From: an uncultured Bacteroidales bacterium
GTDB taxonomy: Bacteria; Bacteroidota; Bacteroidia; Bacteroidales; Muribaculaceae
Direction: 5' to 3'
NCBI GenBank assembly: GCA_902776955.1
Contig: CACYSG010000017.1
Location: 1 to 64,000, forward strand
Length of the DNA stretch: 64,000 nucleotides
A program made the translations under genes and the position numbers. Position 1 is the stretch's first letter. Every line of letters starts with the position of its first letter. Below the pieces are notes generated by a model. That model was not told the origin of the DNA. It did not search any database and saw only the letters and a program-made list of their open reading frames with translations. Shown here piece by piece: positions 26,062 to 35,341 of the stretch.

Positions 26062-27408
26062 ATGAAATCTAAATATCAATACCATTGGATGATTGTCTTC
26101 TGCCTCTGCCTGGGGGTGGCGTTCTCGTTGGGCGCCGTTGATAGCGAGCCGCCTCTTGTGCAGGAGGCCGGCGCGGCCATCACGTTGGACAATGAAGTGG
26201 CTTTCTCGTTCTATGGCAACTCGTTGCATGCTGCCCGGATGCGGCCCGTGAAGGTGGCTTCGGTCCGGGAGCATGATGTGTTCAGTGCGTGGCGCGATTA
26301 CCAGAAGGTGGATCTGTCTCCTGTGCTGGCTTCGCTGGGTGAGCTGTCCGACTCGCTGGGACTGAACGATTGGTTCGTTCTGGAATTGGTGCGTAATTAT
26401 GCCGACGGACTGCTACCCTCGGGCACCGCAATGGACAGGGTATTGCTGGAGTATTATGTGTTGTCCAGCATGGGATATGACATCAAGTTGGCGAGAAGTG
26501 ATCACCAGTTGATACTTCTTGTCCCGTTTGAGCAAGAGGTGTATGAGCATTACTTCATTCACATCGACGGCAAGGACTATTACTTGATTTATGACAACCT
26601 GGATTCTAACTTAAGTGAGAAATCGGTGCTCTATCCCTGTGATCCACCCAGTATTAACAAAGGCGCTGACCGTGGACGCAGTTTGGGCTTGCTGTTCGAG
26701 AATAAGGCCTTGAATGTGTCTACCGGCGATGATTGGTTGTGTGACTTTGATGACGGCATGATTCACGTTTCGTGCATGGTGAGCCCCTGCGTCATGAGGA
26801 TGTTGCGTGATTATCCGTTGATGGACCTCCAGTGCTATGCGACGTCGGTTGTGTTGCCGCAGTTTCATGCGGCAATCGAGGAACAGCTGATGCCGCAACT
26901 CGAGGGGATGAGCCAGTGTGATGCGGCCGATGCCTTGTTGCATTTTGTCCAGAGCGTGTTTGGCTATGAGACTGATACGATTCAATTTGGCCGCGAGAAA
27001 GTCAACTTTGTGGAAGAGAATTTCTATTACGATAATAACGATTGCGATGACCGTTCGGTGCTTTTCGCCTATCTGGTGAGCAGTCTGCTTGGGCTTGATG
27101 TGCAGTTTGTACATTATCCGGGACATGACTGTACGGCTGTGCGTTTCACCGAGTGCAATACCCGTGGCAACGGTTACTACTATGGCGACGATTACTACTT
27201 GATATGCGATCCGTCCTATATCGGTGCGCCCATCGGGCGTTGCATGCCCAGGTTCCGCTCCGTCAAGCCTGCTGTCAAGACGATGCTGCCCATTCTCGCC
27301 AGCGATGGCAAGACCACACCACTAGAACCGCGTCTTGATAGAAAACTCTTTGTGGCAGACATCTCGGTCAACCTGCCTGAACAGGGCGAACCGCAGCAGC
27401 AGGAGTGA
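26062..27408 (+). CDS. Exported transglutaminase-like (papain-fold) protein
   Basis: The 448-residue protein has an N-terminal signal peptide (about 1-25). A Cys-His-Asp triad typical of the transglutaminase-like superfamily sits in the C-terminal third: NNDCDDRSVLF (Cys328), YPGHDCTAV (His355) and YLICDPSYIG (Asp383). The first 250 residues have no fold I recognise. Bacterial members act as periplasmic proteases or amide-modifying enzymes; the substrate here is unknown. It is divergent from typA with its own promoter, 65 nt before the SDR gene, which also has its own promoter. Confidence 0.75.
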   Translation: MKSKYQYHWMIVFCLCLGVAFSLGAVDSEPPLVQEAGAAITLDNEVAFSFYGNSLHAARMRPVKVASVREHDVFSAWRDYQKVDLSPVLASLGELSDSLGLNDWFVLELVRNYADGLLPSGTAMDRVLLEYYVLSSMGYDIKLARSDHQLILLVPFEQEVYEHYFIHIDGKDYYLIYDNLDSNLSEKSVLYPCDPPSINKGADRGRSLGLLFENKALNVSTGDDWLCDFDDGMIHVSCMVSPCVMRMLRDYPLMDLQCYATSVVLPQFHAAIEEQLMPQLEGMSQCDAADALLHFVQSVFGYETDTIQFGREKVNFVEENFYYDNNDCDDRSVLFAYLVSSLLGLDVQFVHYPGHDCTAVRFTECNTRGNGYYYGDDYYLICDPSYIGAPIGRCMPRFRSVKPAVKTMLPILASDGKTTPLEPRLDRKLFVADISVNLPEQGEPQQQE

Positions 27409-27411
27409 CGT

Positions 27412-27443
27412 CTTGCCCGTGTGGAAAGATTGTTGTACCTTTG
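27412..27443 (+). promoter_or_regulatory. SDR gene promoter
   Basis: CTTG (27412-27415), 20 nt and TACCTTTG (27436-27443) give a leader of about 25 nt to the ATG at 27474. Confidence 0.6.
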
Positions 27444-27473
27444 TTGCCATGAATATTAATTAACCCGATTAAC

Positions 27474-28229
27474 ATGAATAAAATTGCTTTAGTTACTGGC
27501 GCGACGAGTGGCATCGGTGAGGCCTGCGCGCGCAAATTGGCCTTGATTGGCTACAACATGATTATTACGGGCCGCAAGGCCGACCGTCTGGATGCTCTCG
27601 CACGGGAATTGTCCGCTCTGGGAGTAGGTGTTGTCACGCTCGAGTTCGACGTGAGGGACCGCGAGGCTGCTGCCGCAGCTATCCAAAGCCTGCCCGAGGA
27701 GTGGCAGGAAATCGATGTGCTGGTGAATAACGCTGGTGGAGCTTGGGGCCTCGAGCCCGAGTACGAGGGCGATTACAATGACTGGGACACGATGATCGAC
27801 ACCAACATCAAGGGCCTGTTGACGATGACGCGCCTCATCGTGCCCGGCATGGTGCAGCGTGACCGTGGTCATGTGGTGAACATCGGCAGCGTGGCAGGTG
27901 ACGCCGCCTATGCTGGCGGCAACGTCTATTGCGCTACCAAGTCGGCCGTGAAAGCCCTGAGCGACGGCCTGCGCATCGACGTGGCCCATACCCAGGTGCG
28001 CGTGACCAATATCAAGCCCGGCCTGGTCGAGACCAACTTCTCGGTCACCCGTTTCCATGGCGACAAGGATAGAGCCGATAACGTCTATAAAGGCATCCAG
28101 CCGCTGACGGGCAACGACATCGCCGAATGTGTGGCTTTCGCCGTGAGCGCTCCCGCCCACGTCCAGGTAGCCGAATTGCTCGTCCTTGCCACCCATCAAG
28201 CCAGCGGCAGCGTCATCCACCGCGAGTAA
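27474..28229 (+). CDS. SDR-family NAD(P)-dependent oxidoreductase (YdfG-like)
   Basis: 251 residues, classical SDR. The cofactor motif TGATSGIG is at 8-15, NNAGG at about 86-90, the catalytic Ser in NIGSVAGDAAY at about 139-149 and YCATKSA at about 153-159 (Tyr and Lys). The closest family by motif and length is YdfG, NADP-dependent 3-hydroxy acid/serine dehydrogenase. The C-terminal segment VQVAELLVLATHQASG is typical of it. Cytoplasmic. It is monocistronic, ending at a long inverted repeat shared with the convergent MFS gene. Confidence 0.9.
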   Translation: MNKIALVTGATSGIGEACARKLALIGYNMIITGRKADRLDALARELSALGVGVVTLEFDVRDREAAAAAIQSLPEEWQEIDVLVNNAGGAWGLEPEYEGDYNDWDTMIDTNIKGLLTMTRLIVPGMVQRDRGHVVNIGSVAGDAAYAGGNVYCATKSAVKALSDGLRIDVAHTQVRVTNIKPGLVETNFSVTRFHGDKDRADNVYKGIQPLTGNDIAECVAFAVSAPAHVQVAELLVLATHQASGSVIHRE

Positions 28230-28273
28230 TACCCACTCAATTATCAAAATTTAGCCAAACAACAAAGTAATAA

Positions 28274-28359
28274 ATCAAACAACTTGAACAACTTAAAACA
28301 ACATCAACAACATAATTAATTGTTGTTAGAGTTGTTCCTTGTTGTTCAAGTTGTTTGAT
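28274..28359. terminator. Bidirectional terminator, perfect 19-bp outer stem
   Basis: ATCAAACAACTTGAACAAC (28274-28292) is exactly complementary to 28341-28359. Inside, AACAAC and GTTGTT extend pairing around an AT-rich centre. It lies between convergent genes, so it serves both. Confidence 0.75.
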
Positions 28360-28396
28360 ATTTCCCTGTTGCCTAATAATCGCCGCCGATTGCCCT

Positions 28397-29800
28397 TTAA
28401 GCGATGTTGGGGCTCTCGAGGCCGTAGTGGCGCTTGCGGTCCATCCACAGCAGCAGGGTCGAGGCGACGATGGCACCCACGCCGATGATGCCGAAGATGA
28501 TGAGCGAGCGGGTGTAGTCCACCTGGTCGCCGATGGTGTTGCGCTCCAGCACTTTACCGATGAGCACGGGAATGAGCATCAGGCCGATGTTCTGGATGTA
28601 GTAGATGATGGAGTAGGAGGTGCCCAACTGCTTCATCGGCACGATCTTGGGCACTGCGGGCCACAGGGCGGCGGGCAGCAGCGAGAAGGCGATGCCCAGC
28701 ACGCACATCAGCGTCACGGCAATCCAGCTCGTGTTGAGCGGCATGGCGAACACGAACAGGGTGATCGTCAACAGCACGCTGCCGATGACCATCATCGTAG
28801 CGCCGCGGCCCTTGTTGTCAAACCAGGCACCGAACAACGGTGTCAACACGATGCTGGTGTAGGGGAGGATAGAGGGGATGGCACCCGCAAGGCTGGCCTC
28901 GACACCATACTTGGAAATCATCAGTTTGGTGGCGAAGTCCAGGAAGGGGTAGAGTGCCGAGTAGTAGAACAGGCACAGCAGCGTGATGAGCCAGAAGCCC
29001 GGATTTTTTATCGTGATTTTCATGTCCGAGAAGTGGAACTTCTCGTCGTCTTGAGACTCAAGGTTTTGCGTCTCTACATTGTCGCCTTGGGCGTTTTGAG
29101 AGGCAAGACTCTGCGTCTCCTTATCGAGGCGGCGGTCCATCGTGCAGTAGTAGATGTAGGCGATGAGGCCCACGCCCACACTGAACACACCGATGAGCAG
29201 CGGCTTGGGCAGGCCCCAGTTCAACGCGATAGGCAGGCTGAAGTTGAGCGCCAGTGCCGTGCCCAGGCGGGCCATCGACACCTGCAGTCCCATGGCGAGT
29301 GCCATCTCCTTGCCCGAGAACCAGCGCACGACGACCTTTGACACGGTGATGCCGCACATCTCATAGCCGATGCCAAAGAAGGCGAACCCTAGCGCCGCCA
29401 GCGCCACCTGGCGCTTGATGGTGCCCAGCAGGGGCACGTTCCACATCGGGTCGGGCGAGGTGTAGGTGATGACACCATAGACGGCTGCTGCCCCGGTCAG
29501 CATCAGCACACACGAGAGGATGCCCGTGAAACGCACACCCATCTTGTCGAGGATGATGCCGCCCACAAAGAGCATCAGCAGGAACACGTTGAAAAATCCG
29601 CGCGACCCGGCAAAGATGCCGAACTCGCCACTCGTCCAGCTCATGCCACCGTCGCTGACGGCTTTCTCGAGCATGAACTGCAACGGGGACATCTCCTTGG
29701 CGACGACATAGCCCGCCATCATCGTGAACGACACAATCGCCAGCACGGTCCACCGTGCCCACGCCTTAGTAGCAATCGTGTTTCTTATCTCGTCTCTCAT
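28397..29800 (-). CDS. MFS transporter (tandem copy 2)
   Basis: The 467-residue protein has about 12 membrane segments and a hydrophilic central loop (about 225-265, rich in Gln/Glu/Asp). The loop motif LDKMGVRFTG after TM2 is the MFS A-like signature. The paralogue immediately upstream shares this motif, the WFSGKEMALAMG-type segment and the AALWPAVPKIV-type segment, so the two arose by tandem duplication. Sequence features resemble MFSD1-like or oligopeptide/sugar-phosphate-type MFS carriers, but the substrate is unknown. Confidence 0.88.
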   Translation of the reverse strand: MRDEIRNTIATKAWARWTVLAIVSFTMMAGYVVAKEMSPLQFMLEKAVSDGGMSWTSGEFGIFAGSRGFFNVFLLMLFVGGIILDKMGVRFTGILSCVLMLTGAAAVYGVITYTSPDPMWNVPLLGTIKRQVALAALGFAFFGIGYEMCGITVSKVVVRWFSGKEMALAMGLQVSMARLGTALALNFSLPIALNWGLPKPLLIGVFSVGVGLIAYIYYCTMDRRLDKETQSLASQNAQGDNVETQNLESQDDEKFHFSDMKITIKNPGFWLITLLCLFYYSALYPFLDFATKLMISKYGVEASLAGAIPSILPYTSIVLTPLFGAWFDNKGRGATMMVIGSVLLTITLFVFAMPLNTSWIAVTLMCVLGIAFSLLPAALWPAVPKIVPMKQLGTSYSIIYYIQNIGLMLIPVLIGKVLERNTIGDQVDYTRSLIIFGIIGVGAIVASTLLLWMDRKRHYGLESPNIA

Positions 29801-29820
29801 GTAATTTGATTTAAATGAAT

Positions 29821-29856
29821 AGGGACCTTAAAGTCTTTAAAGTCCTTAAGGTCCCT
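29821..29856. repeat. Inverted repeat between the tandem MFS genes
   Basis: AGGGACCTTAA (29821-29831) and TTAAGGTCCCT (29846-29856) are exact complements. The same TTAAGGTCCCTAA motif recurs at 48417-48429 in another spacer, which suggests a dispersed intergenic repeat family. Confidence 0.5.
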
Positions 29857-29907
29857 AAAGTCTATTGGTTTTATGCTGATCGCTAAATCCTAATAGCTGA
29901 CAGCTTC

Positions 29908-31533
29908 TTAATCCTCAGGCTTGATGTTGGGCTCCTCGAGGCCGAGGTGCTTCTTCTTGTCAACCACCTTGAGGTACAGACCGAACAGCAGAGCAAGAAT
30001 ACCGAGGCTGGCAAAGATTACCATGGGCCAAGTGTAGTCATACTTCGTCGGGTCGGTGACACCGGGGTTGGTGTTGTCGAGAACCATACCGATGAGCATC
30101 GGGAAGAGCCACAGACCAATGTTCTGAATCCAGAAAATCAGGGCGTAAGCGCTACCGATAATCTTGGAGTCCACCAGCTTGGGAACGCTGGGCCACAAGG
30201 CTGCGGGAACGAGCGAGAACGACGAACCCAGCACCAGAATGGTGATGTAAGCCATGACAAAGCCGGCAACCGTGCTACCCTTGAACAGCGGCAGAACGTA
30301 AGCGAAGGTCAAGTGGCAGATGATGAGCAGCAGCGAGCCGAGCACGAGCATCGAGGCAGCTTTACCCTTGTGGTCAACATAGTTGCCCAGGATGGGGGTG
30401 ATACCCACAGCCAGCAAGGGGAATACGGCGAAGACGCTCTCGGCGCTCTGGCGCATGTAACCCATGTAGCAGTAGCAGATAAGGGCTACAATCGACACGC
30501 AAAGCAGGCCGTACTTGGCACCCTTGTTCTTCATGAAGTTGCTCATGAAGGCGGTGGCTGCTACGATGAGCATCACGATATACTGATAGATGGTCAGGCT
30601 CTCATTGGCCCAGAACGAGTTGGGGTCAACCTCGGTGAACGTGAGGTTGCACTGCAACATGTTCACGGCATACTTCTGGAAGGGGAAGATGGCGCTGTAA
30701 TAGAGCACGCACAGCAGCGATACAATCCAGAAACCCTTGTTGGTAAGGATCTTGCCGATGTCGCTCACCTTGAACGGGTCGTCCTTCTCCTCGGCCTCGC
30801 CGGTCTGCTTGTCGAGCTTGCTGTCCATGAAGAAGTAAACGACAAACATCATCAGGGCGATGCACATGAGGACAACACCGAAGGCAACCGAGCGGGAAAC
30901 GCTGATGTTGCCGCCTAACTTAGCAAAGAACGGCGAGAAAATCATACAGGTGGCAACACCCAGGCGGGCCAGTGCCATCTCGCTACCCATGGCCAGAGCC
31001 ATCTCGCGGCCCTTGAACCACTTCACGATACCACGGCTCACCGTGATACCTGCCATCTCGACACCGCAACCGAAGATCATAAAGCCGCAAGCAGCCAATT
31101 TAGCTGAGGCGGGCATGCCATCGGCGAAGGGCAGAATGTCGAACCAGGAAGCGATGGGCTTCCAGTTCAGGTGGTTGTTGAACCAGTTCTCGAGGCCGGT
31201 GCCCATGAATGCTTCACTCACGGCATACCACTTGATGATGGCACCAATGAGCATGACGGCACCCGACAGGACTGCCGTAAAGCGTACGCCCATCTTGTCG
31301 AGGATGATACCGGCAAAAATCAGGAAGAATACCCATACATTGAGGAACACCTCACTGCCTTGCATTCGACCGAAAGAAGTGGAATCCCAGCCGCGTGTGG
31401 TTTCCATCAAGTCCTTGATGGGCGATAAGATGTCCATGAAAATGTAACTGCAGAACATACCCAAAGCGAGTAACAGCAGCGCCGTCCAGCGCATTCCTGC
31501 AGAATCTCTTAAAGTTTGAATCTTTTCAGACAT
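29908..31533 (-). CDS. MFS transporter (tandem copy 1)
   Basis: The 541-residue protein has about 12 membrane segments plus a longer charged central loop (about 240-260, TGEAEEKDDPFKV) and larger extracytoplasmic loops than the next gene. It has the signature LDKMGVRFTAVLSG after TM2 and VKWFKGREMALAMGSEMA in the TM4-5 region. It is paralogous to the 467-residue protein 107 nt downstream. Which two substrates the pair distinguishes cannot be read from sequence. Confidence 0.88.
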   Translation of the reverse strand: MSEKIQTLRDSAGMRWTALLLLALGMFCSYIFMDILSPIKDLMETTRGWDSTSFGRMQGSEVFLNVWVFFLIFAGIILDKMGVRFTAVLSGAVMLIGAIIKWYAVSEAFMGTGLENWFNNHLNWKPIASWFDILPFADGMPASAKLAACGFMIFGCGVEMAGITVSRGIVKWFKGREMALAMGSEMALARLGVATCMIFSPFFAKLGGNISVSRSVAFGVVLMCIALMMFVVYFFMDSKLDKQTGEAEEKDDPFKVSDIGKILTNKGFWIVSLLCVLYYSAIFPFQKYAVNMLQCNLTFTEVDPNSFWANESLTIYQYIVMLIVAATAFMSNFMKNKGAKYGLLCVSIVALICYCYMGYMRQSAESVFAVFPLLAVGITPILGNYVDHKGKAASMLVLGSLLLIICHLTFAYVLPLFKGSTVAGFVMAYITILVLGSSFSLVPAALWPSVPKLVDSKIIGSAYALIFWIQNIGLWLFPMLIGMVLDNTNPGVTDPTKYDYTWPMVIFASLGILALLFGLYLKVVDKKKHLGLEEPNIKPED

Positions 31534-31591
31534 AAATTGTTGTTTTTAAAATTGTTTGTTATTTGGTTGATATTAATAGGTTCTTGTTTTT

Positions 31592-31676
31592 TTAGCTGTT
31601 AGCCATTAGCCATTAGCCTTTAGCCTTTAGCCATTATCCGTTAGCCATTAGCCTTTAGCCGTTAGCCGTTAGCCTG
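31592..31676. repeat. Tandem TTAGCC-type 6-7-mer array
   Basis: About 85 nt are built of TTAGCC units with one variable base (TTAGCCA, TTAGCCT, TTAGCCG). Shorter versions of the array lie at 7321-7350 and 55648-55675, always in spacers next to minus-strand genes. The rest of the spacer to 31727 holds AATTTCT repeats. Units are far too short for CRISPR. Confidence 0.6.
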
Positions 31677-31727
31677 TGAAAGTAGCTGTCAAGAATTTCT
31701 AATTCCTAATTTCTAATTTCTAATTAA

Positions 31728-33479
31728 TTAAGCGATGCCCAGCGACTCGCAGATGCGGTCGATCTTGGCGTCGGCCCACTCGTTCTTGGCGTCGTAGTTC
31801 TCCTTCTTGTCGAGGGTGTCATGCACCTCGATGTAGAACTTGATCTTGGGCTCGGTGCCCGAGGGACGGATGGATACCTTGGTGCCGTCCTCGGTGTAGT
31901 ATTGCAGCACATTGCTGGTAGCTGGCATGACGAGTTTGGTGACCTCGCCAGTGCGCATGTCGCGCTGCTCGAGCTTCAGGAAGTCCTTGATGAGCACTAC
32001 GGGCGAACCGTCGATGGCCTGCTGCGGGTTCTCGCGGAAGTTAACCATCATCTGGGCAATCTCGTCGGCGCCACTCTTGCCGGGACGAACGACGCTGATG
32101 CCGCGCTCCTTGCTGTAGCCGTAGTTGATGTACAGGTCGATGAACAGGTCGTTCAGGGTCATGCCCTTGTCCTTGGCCCAAGCGGCGATCTCGCACATCA
32201 GGGGGATTGACGAAACGGCGTCTTTGTCACGAACGAAGGTCTCGGGCAGGAAGCCGTAGCTTTCCTCACCACCGCCCAGGTAGCGTCCCTTGCCTTCCAT
32301 CTCGCGCATTACCGTAGCGATCCACTTGAAGCCGGTGAAGCAGTCAAACATCTTGATGTTCTCCTTGCGGGCGATCTTGGCGATGGTCTCGCTGGTAACG
32401 ATGGTCTTGACGATGTACTCGTCGCCGGTCAGGCGGCCCAACTCGCGGTTGCGCACCATCAGGTAGTAGAGGAAGATAATCTGGATCTGGTTACCGTTCA
32501 CGAGCTCATATTTGCCCTTGGTGTTCTTGATAACCAAGCCGATGCGGTCGGCGTCGGGGTCGCTGGCGAGCACGAGGTCGGCATCCACCTCCTCGGCTTT
32601 CTTGATGGCCAGGGCCATGGCGCTCGGGGTCTCGGGGTTGGGGGACACCACGGTGGGGAAGTCGCCGCTCATCACGTCCTGCTCGGGCACGTGGATGATG
32701 TTGTCAAATCCCCAGCGCTCGATCGAGCGGGGCACGATATAGCGTCCAACGCCGTGGATGGGCGTATAGACGATCTTCATGTCGTGGTATTTCTTGTTGA
32801 CCTCGGGGCTGAGCGACAGGGCGTAGATGTCCTCGATGTAGGGAGCGTCAACGTCCTCACCGATGATTTGGATCAGGTCGGGGTTGCCGTTGAACTTGAT
32901 GTCACGCACGTCCTCGATGGCGTTGACGTTGTTGATGATGTTCACGTCGTGGGGAGCTACAACCTGGGCACCGTCGTCCCAGTAGGCCTTGTAGCCGTTG
33001 TAGATCTTGGGGTTGTGCGATGCCGTGATGTTCACACCACTCTGGCAACCCAGGCGGCGGATGGCATAGCTCACTTCGGGAGTGGGACGCGGACCCTCAA
33101 ACAGATAAACCTTAATGCCGTTGGCGCTGAAGATGTTGGCTACCGTCTCGGCAAACAGGCGGCTGTTGTTGCGCACGTCATGGCCTACTACAACAGAAAT
33201 CTGAGGCAGATCCTTGAATGCCTCTTTCAGATAGTTGGCGAGGCCTTGGGTTGCACTGCCCACCGTGTAGATGTTCATGCGGTTGCAGCCGGCACCCATG
33301 ATGCCGCGCAGTCCACCGGTACCAAACTCCAGAATCTTGTAGAACGATTCCACAAGTTCGGTCTTGTCTTCGTTGTCAAGCATCGCCTGAACCTCGGCAC
33401 GGGTCTGCTCGTCATAACTGTCACTGAGCCACGTTTGGGCTTTGGCGGTCACTTCCTGTAATAATTTCTCGTCAAACAT
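31728..33479 (-). CDS. Phosphoglucomutase/phosphomannomutase (alpha-D-phosphohexomutase)
   Basis: 583 residues, PgcA-like length. The catalytic phosphoserine loop is in ITASHNPKIYNGYK (about 151-164), the metal loop is DPDADRIG (about 303-310), the sugar loop GGEESYG (about 401-407) and the phosphate loop RPSGTEPKIK (about 540-549). The enzyme interconverts hexose-1- and hexose-6-phosphates, feeding glycogen, capsule and cell-wall sugars. It is monocistronic behind a full promoter at 33536-33567; the downstream spacer is full of short tandem repeats. Confidence 0.95.
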   Translation of the reverse strand: MFDEKLLQEVTAKAQTWLSDSYDEQTRAEVQAMLDNEDKTELVESFYKILEFGTGGLRGIMGAGCNRMNIYTVGSATQGLANYLKEAFKDLPQISVVVGHDVRNNSRLFAETVANIFSANGIKVYLFEGPRPTPEVSYAIRRLGCQSGVNITASHNPKIYNGYKAYWDDGAQVVAPHDVNIINNVNAIEDVRDIKFNGNPDLIQIIGEDVDAPYIEDIYALSLSPEVNKKYHDMKIVYTPIHGVGRYIVPRSIERWGFDNIIHVPEQDVMSGDFPTVVSPNPETPSAMALAIKKAEEVDADLVLASDPDADRIGLVIKNTKGKYELVNGNQIQIIFLYYLMVRNRELGRLTGDEYIVKTIVTSETIAKIARKENIKMFDCFTGFKWIATVMREMEGKGRYLGGGEESYGFLPETFVRDKDAVSSIPLMCEIAAWAKDKGMTLNDLFIDLYINYGYSKERGISVVRPGKSGADEIAQMMVNFRENPQQAIDGSPVVLIKDFLKLEQRDMRTGEVTKLVMPATSNVLQYYTEDGTKVSIRPSGTEPKIKFYIEVHDTLDKKENYDAKNEWADAKIDRICESLGIA

Positions 33480-33535
33480 AATCGGTTCGGTTTATAAAGG
33501 TTATTGTTTTTTGTTGGTTTCTCTCTACAAACTGC

Positions 33536-33567
33536 CAAAGATACAGCAAATTCCCCAAAGCGACAAA
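33536..33567 (-). promoter_or_regulatory. Phosphohexomutase promoter
   Basis: On the minus strand TTTG (33564-33567), 20 nt and TATCTTTG (33536-33543) match the Bacteroidales consensus. Confidence 0.7.
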
Positions 33568-33633
33568 TTTTTGCTCCCTTGAGGCGAAAAAAAATTTATT
33601 TTTGATAATGTGGGTGATGCTTGGCGGCGAAAA

Positions 33634-34563
33634 TCACACGCTTTTGATGGCTTTCTTGATGTCGGCCGTGTGGCTGCGCGAGACGGGCAGGGCGTCCTGG
33701 CAATGCTTGATGGAGAGCTGCATGGCGCCGGCCTGAGAGAAGATTTTTTCCACTTGTCCCAGGTTGACCAGGAATGCGCGGTGGCAGCGCACAATCATGG
33801 GGTAGTCACTGAGGTCTTCTTCCATCTGCTTGGAGGTGGCGCGCAGCATATCGGAGAGTACCTGACCGTCATTCAGGTGATAGACTTTCACATAGTTGCC
33901 GACGGCCTCGATATAGAGTAGGTCGCTCACCTGCAGCGTTACCGACTCGCTGGTCGATCCCGTAAGGGTGATGTCCGGCGGGGGCGTCGTCGCGGTTGCT
34001 TGGGGCTGTGCGGGCGTTGTCGGTTCGTTGGGCGCTGGAACGGCTGCAGTCCGGGCACGCCTTTCGGTTTCCTGCTGTAGCTGTTGCAGACGCTCGTTCA
34101 GCAGGCGCGTCTCTTCAAGTTCGGAGGCCAGATAGCGGCTGCGGAACTTGAAACGCCAGTAGAGGCCGATGGCAAAGCTGCAGAAGGCAATGATGACCAG
34201 CGTCTCGAGGAAGTTGTTCCACGACAGCACGTTGGCCGGTACCAGGTCGCTCATCACGAAGTGCCGGTACAGGCAGATGGCCAGAGCCACCAGGGGTGTA
34301 TTGATAAGCTGGAACCACAAGTTGCGGCGGATGATATAATCAACATCCATGTCTTGCTGCCAGGGCTTACGGACCACATACTTCATGATGCCCTCGGTGA
34401 CAAAGCAGCACACGATACCCAAGACGCCTATCGCCAGCAAGTGTACATAGCCCATCCACTCCCAGACGTCAAGTCCGAAAGGCTTGAACACCGCCAGCGC
34501 CAGCATCGTGAAAACAGTGCTGATGACGCGGATTCTGAACGTGTTTTTTCCTCCTTGGTTCAT
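33634..34563 (-). CDS. Membrane-bound LytTR-type transcriptional regulator
   Basis: 309 residues from ATG 34563 (MNQGGKNTFRIRV). Four membrane segments occupy the first ~145 residues. A predicted coiled coil follows (ELEETRLLNERLQQLQQETE), then a Pro/Thr/Ala-rich linker and a C-terminal LytTR DNA-binding domain (about 210-309: LLYIEAVGNYVKVYH, IVRCHRAFLVNLGQVEKI). There is no receiver domain, so signal input is probably through the membrane part. A perfect promoter sits 6 nt before this ATG, so starts further upstream are impossible from it and the mRNA may be almost leaderless. It is divergent from a LiaF-like gene, a common pairing in Bacteroidales. Confidence 0.88.
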   Translation of the reverse strand: MNQGGKNTFRIRVISTVFTMLALAVFKPFGLDVWEWMGYVHLLAIGVLGIVCCFVTEGIMKYVVRKPWQQDMDVDYIIRRNLWFQLINTPLVALAICLYRHFVMSDLVPANVLSWNNFLETLVIIAFCSFAIGLYWRFKFRSRYLASELEETRLLNERLQQLQQETERRARTAAVPAPNEPTTPAQPQATATTPPPDITLTGSTSESVTLQVSDLLYIEAVGNYVKVYHLNDGQVLSDMLRATSKQMEEDLSDYPMIVRCHRAFLVNLGQVEKIFSQAGAMQLSIKHCQDALPVSRSHTADIKKAIKSV

Positions 34564-34569
34564 GGTCGG

Positions 34570-34601
34570 CAAAATTACTACAAATGTGTTGAACGGGCAA
34601 A
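34570..34601 (-). promoter_or_regulatory. LytTR gene promoter
   Basis: On the minus strand TTTG (34598-34601), 20 nt and TAATTTTG (34570-34577) match the consensus. The ATG at 34563 follows after only 6 nt. Confidence 0.7.
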
Positions 34602-34764
34602 CCATTGGTCACAATTATGCATTTTATCCCTTGAGGTGCTGCCGTTCGTCACAGAATGCTGCAGAATATCCCAAAAACTTGCGTAAACCGCTATCTGGCC
34701 ACAACTTTGCAGCATCAAAAGTAAAAAAAACGCGGCCCGTGAGGCTGCATAAACATGACAGATT

Positions 34765-35310
34765 ATGAACAGAAGAACAATCATCGGAATCATTTTTATC
34801 GGGGCTGCCCTGCTCCGGCTGGCAGACATGTGGGGTATCCTTCAACTCGATTGGGGCCATTCCTGGACAGAGTACTTTGGCCCGGTTCTCCTCTTGTACT
34901 TAGGAGCGGAACTTGTGATTTACAGTTTTAAGAAGAATCCGTCCCAGTGGCTTCAGCGACCCCTGCCGCTGGGCGAGGACGGCAAGCGCATCTGCTGTTC
35001 GGTGCGTTTAGGGGGCGATGAATACGTCTATCGCGGTGAAACCTTCCATGGGGCACGGCTTGACGCCTTCTGTGGTGGTTTGCGCCTTGACCTGCGCGAG
35101 GCGGTCATCAGCGAGGACGAGGAGATAGACATCCACACGTTCCTGGGGGGCGTGGAGTTGTACGTTCCCGCCTCGGTCAACGTGGTTGTCAAAAGCCACA
35201 GCTTCATCGGCGGCACCAGTGACGAGACTGTACGCTGCGCCGACAAGAATGCCCCGTCTATTCACATCACCGCCAGCAACTTTTTGGGCGGTGTAAGCGT
35301 CAAAAATTAG
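34765..35310 (+). CDS. LiaF-like membrane protein
   Basis: The 181-residue protein has two membrane segments (about 5-22 and 36-53) of the DUF5668/LiaF-TM type. The C-terminal half is a beta-rich domain (about 95-180) with repeated FLGG/FIGG turns (HTFLGGVELYVP, HSFIGGTSD, NFLGGVSV) typical of LiaF and cell-wall-active-antibiotic response proteins. LiaF represses envelope-stress signalling in Firmicutes; in Bacteroidales such proteins accompany LytTR regulators. The divergent LytTR gene supports a joint envelope-stress role, which is inference. Confidence 0.85.
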   Translation: MNRRTIIGIIFIGAALLRLADMWGILQLDWGHSWTEYFGPVLLLYLGAELVIYSFKKNPSQWLQRPLPLGEDGKRICCSVRLGGDEYVYRGETFHGARLDAFCGGLRLDLREAVISEDEEIDIHTFLGGVELYVPASVNVVVKSHSFIGGTSDETVRCADKNAPSIHITASNFLGGVSVKN

Positions 35311-35341
35311 GAATTGACTATCAACTAAAAAAGATAAAACA

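Noticed and set aside
31592..31676. Possible CRISPR array
   Set aside because: Units are 6-7 nt with no spacers and no cas genes nearby; this is a simple tandem repeat.
34564..34605. Longer start for the LytTR gene
   Set aside because: These codons overlap the -33/-7 promoter elements, and the shorter form begins with a normal membrane-protein N-terminus.
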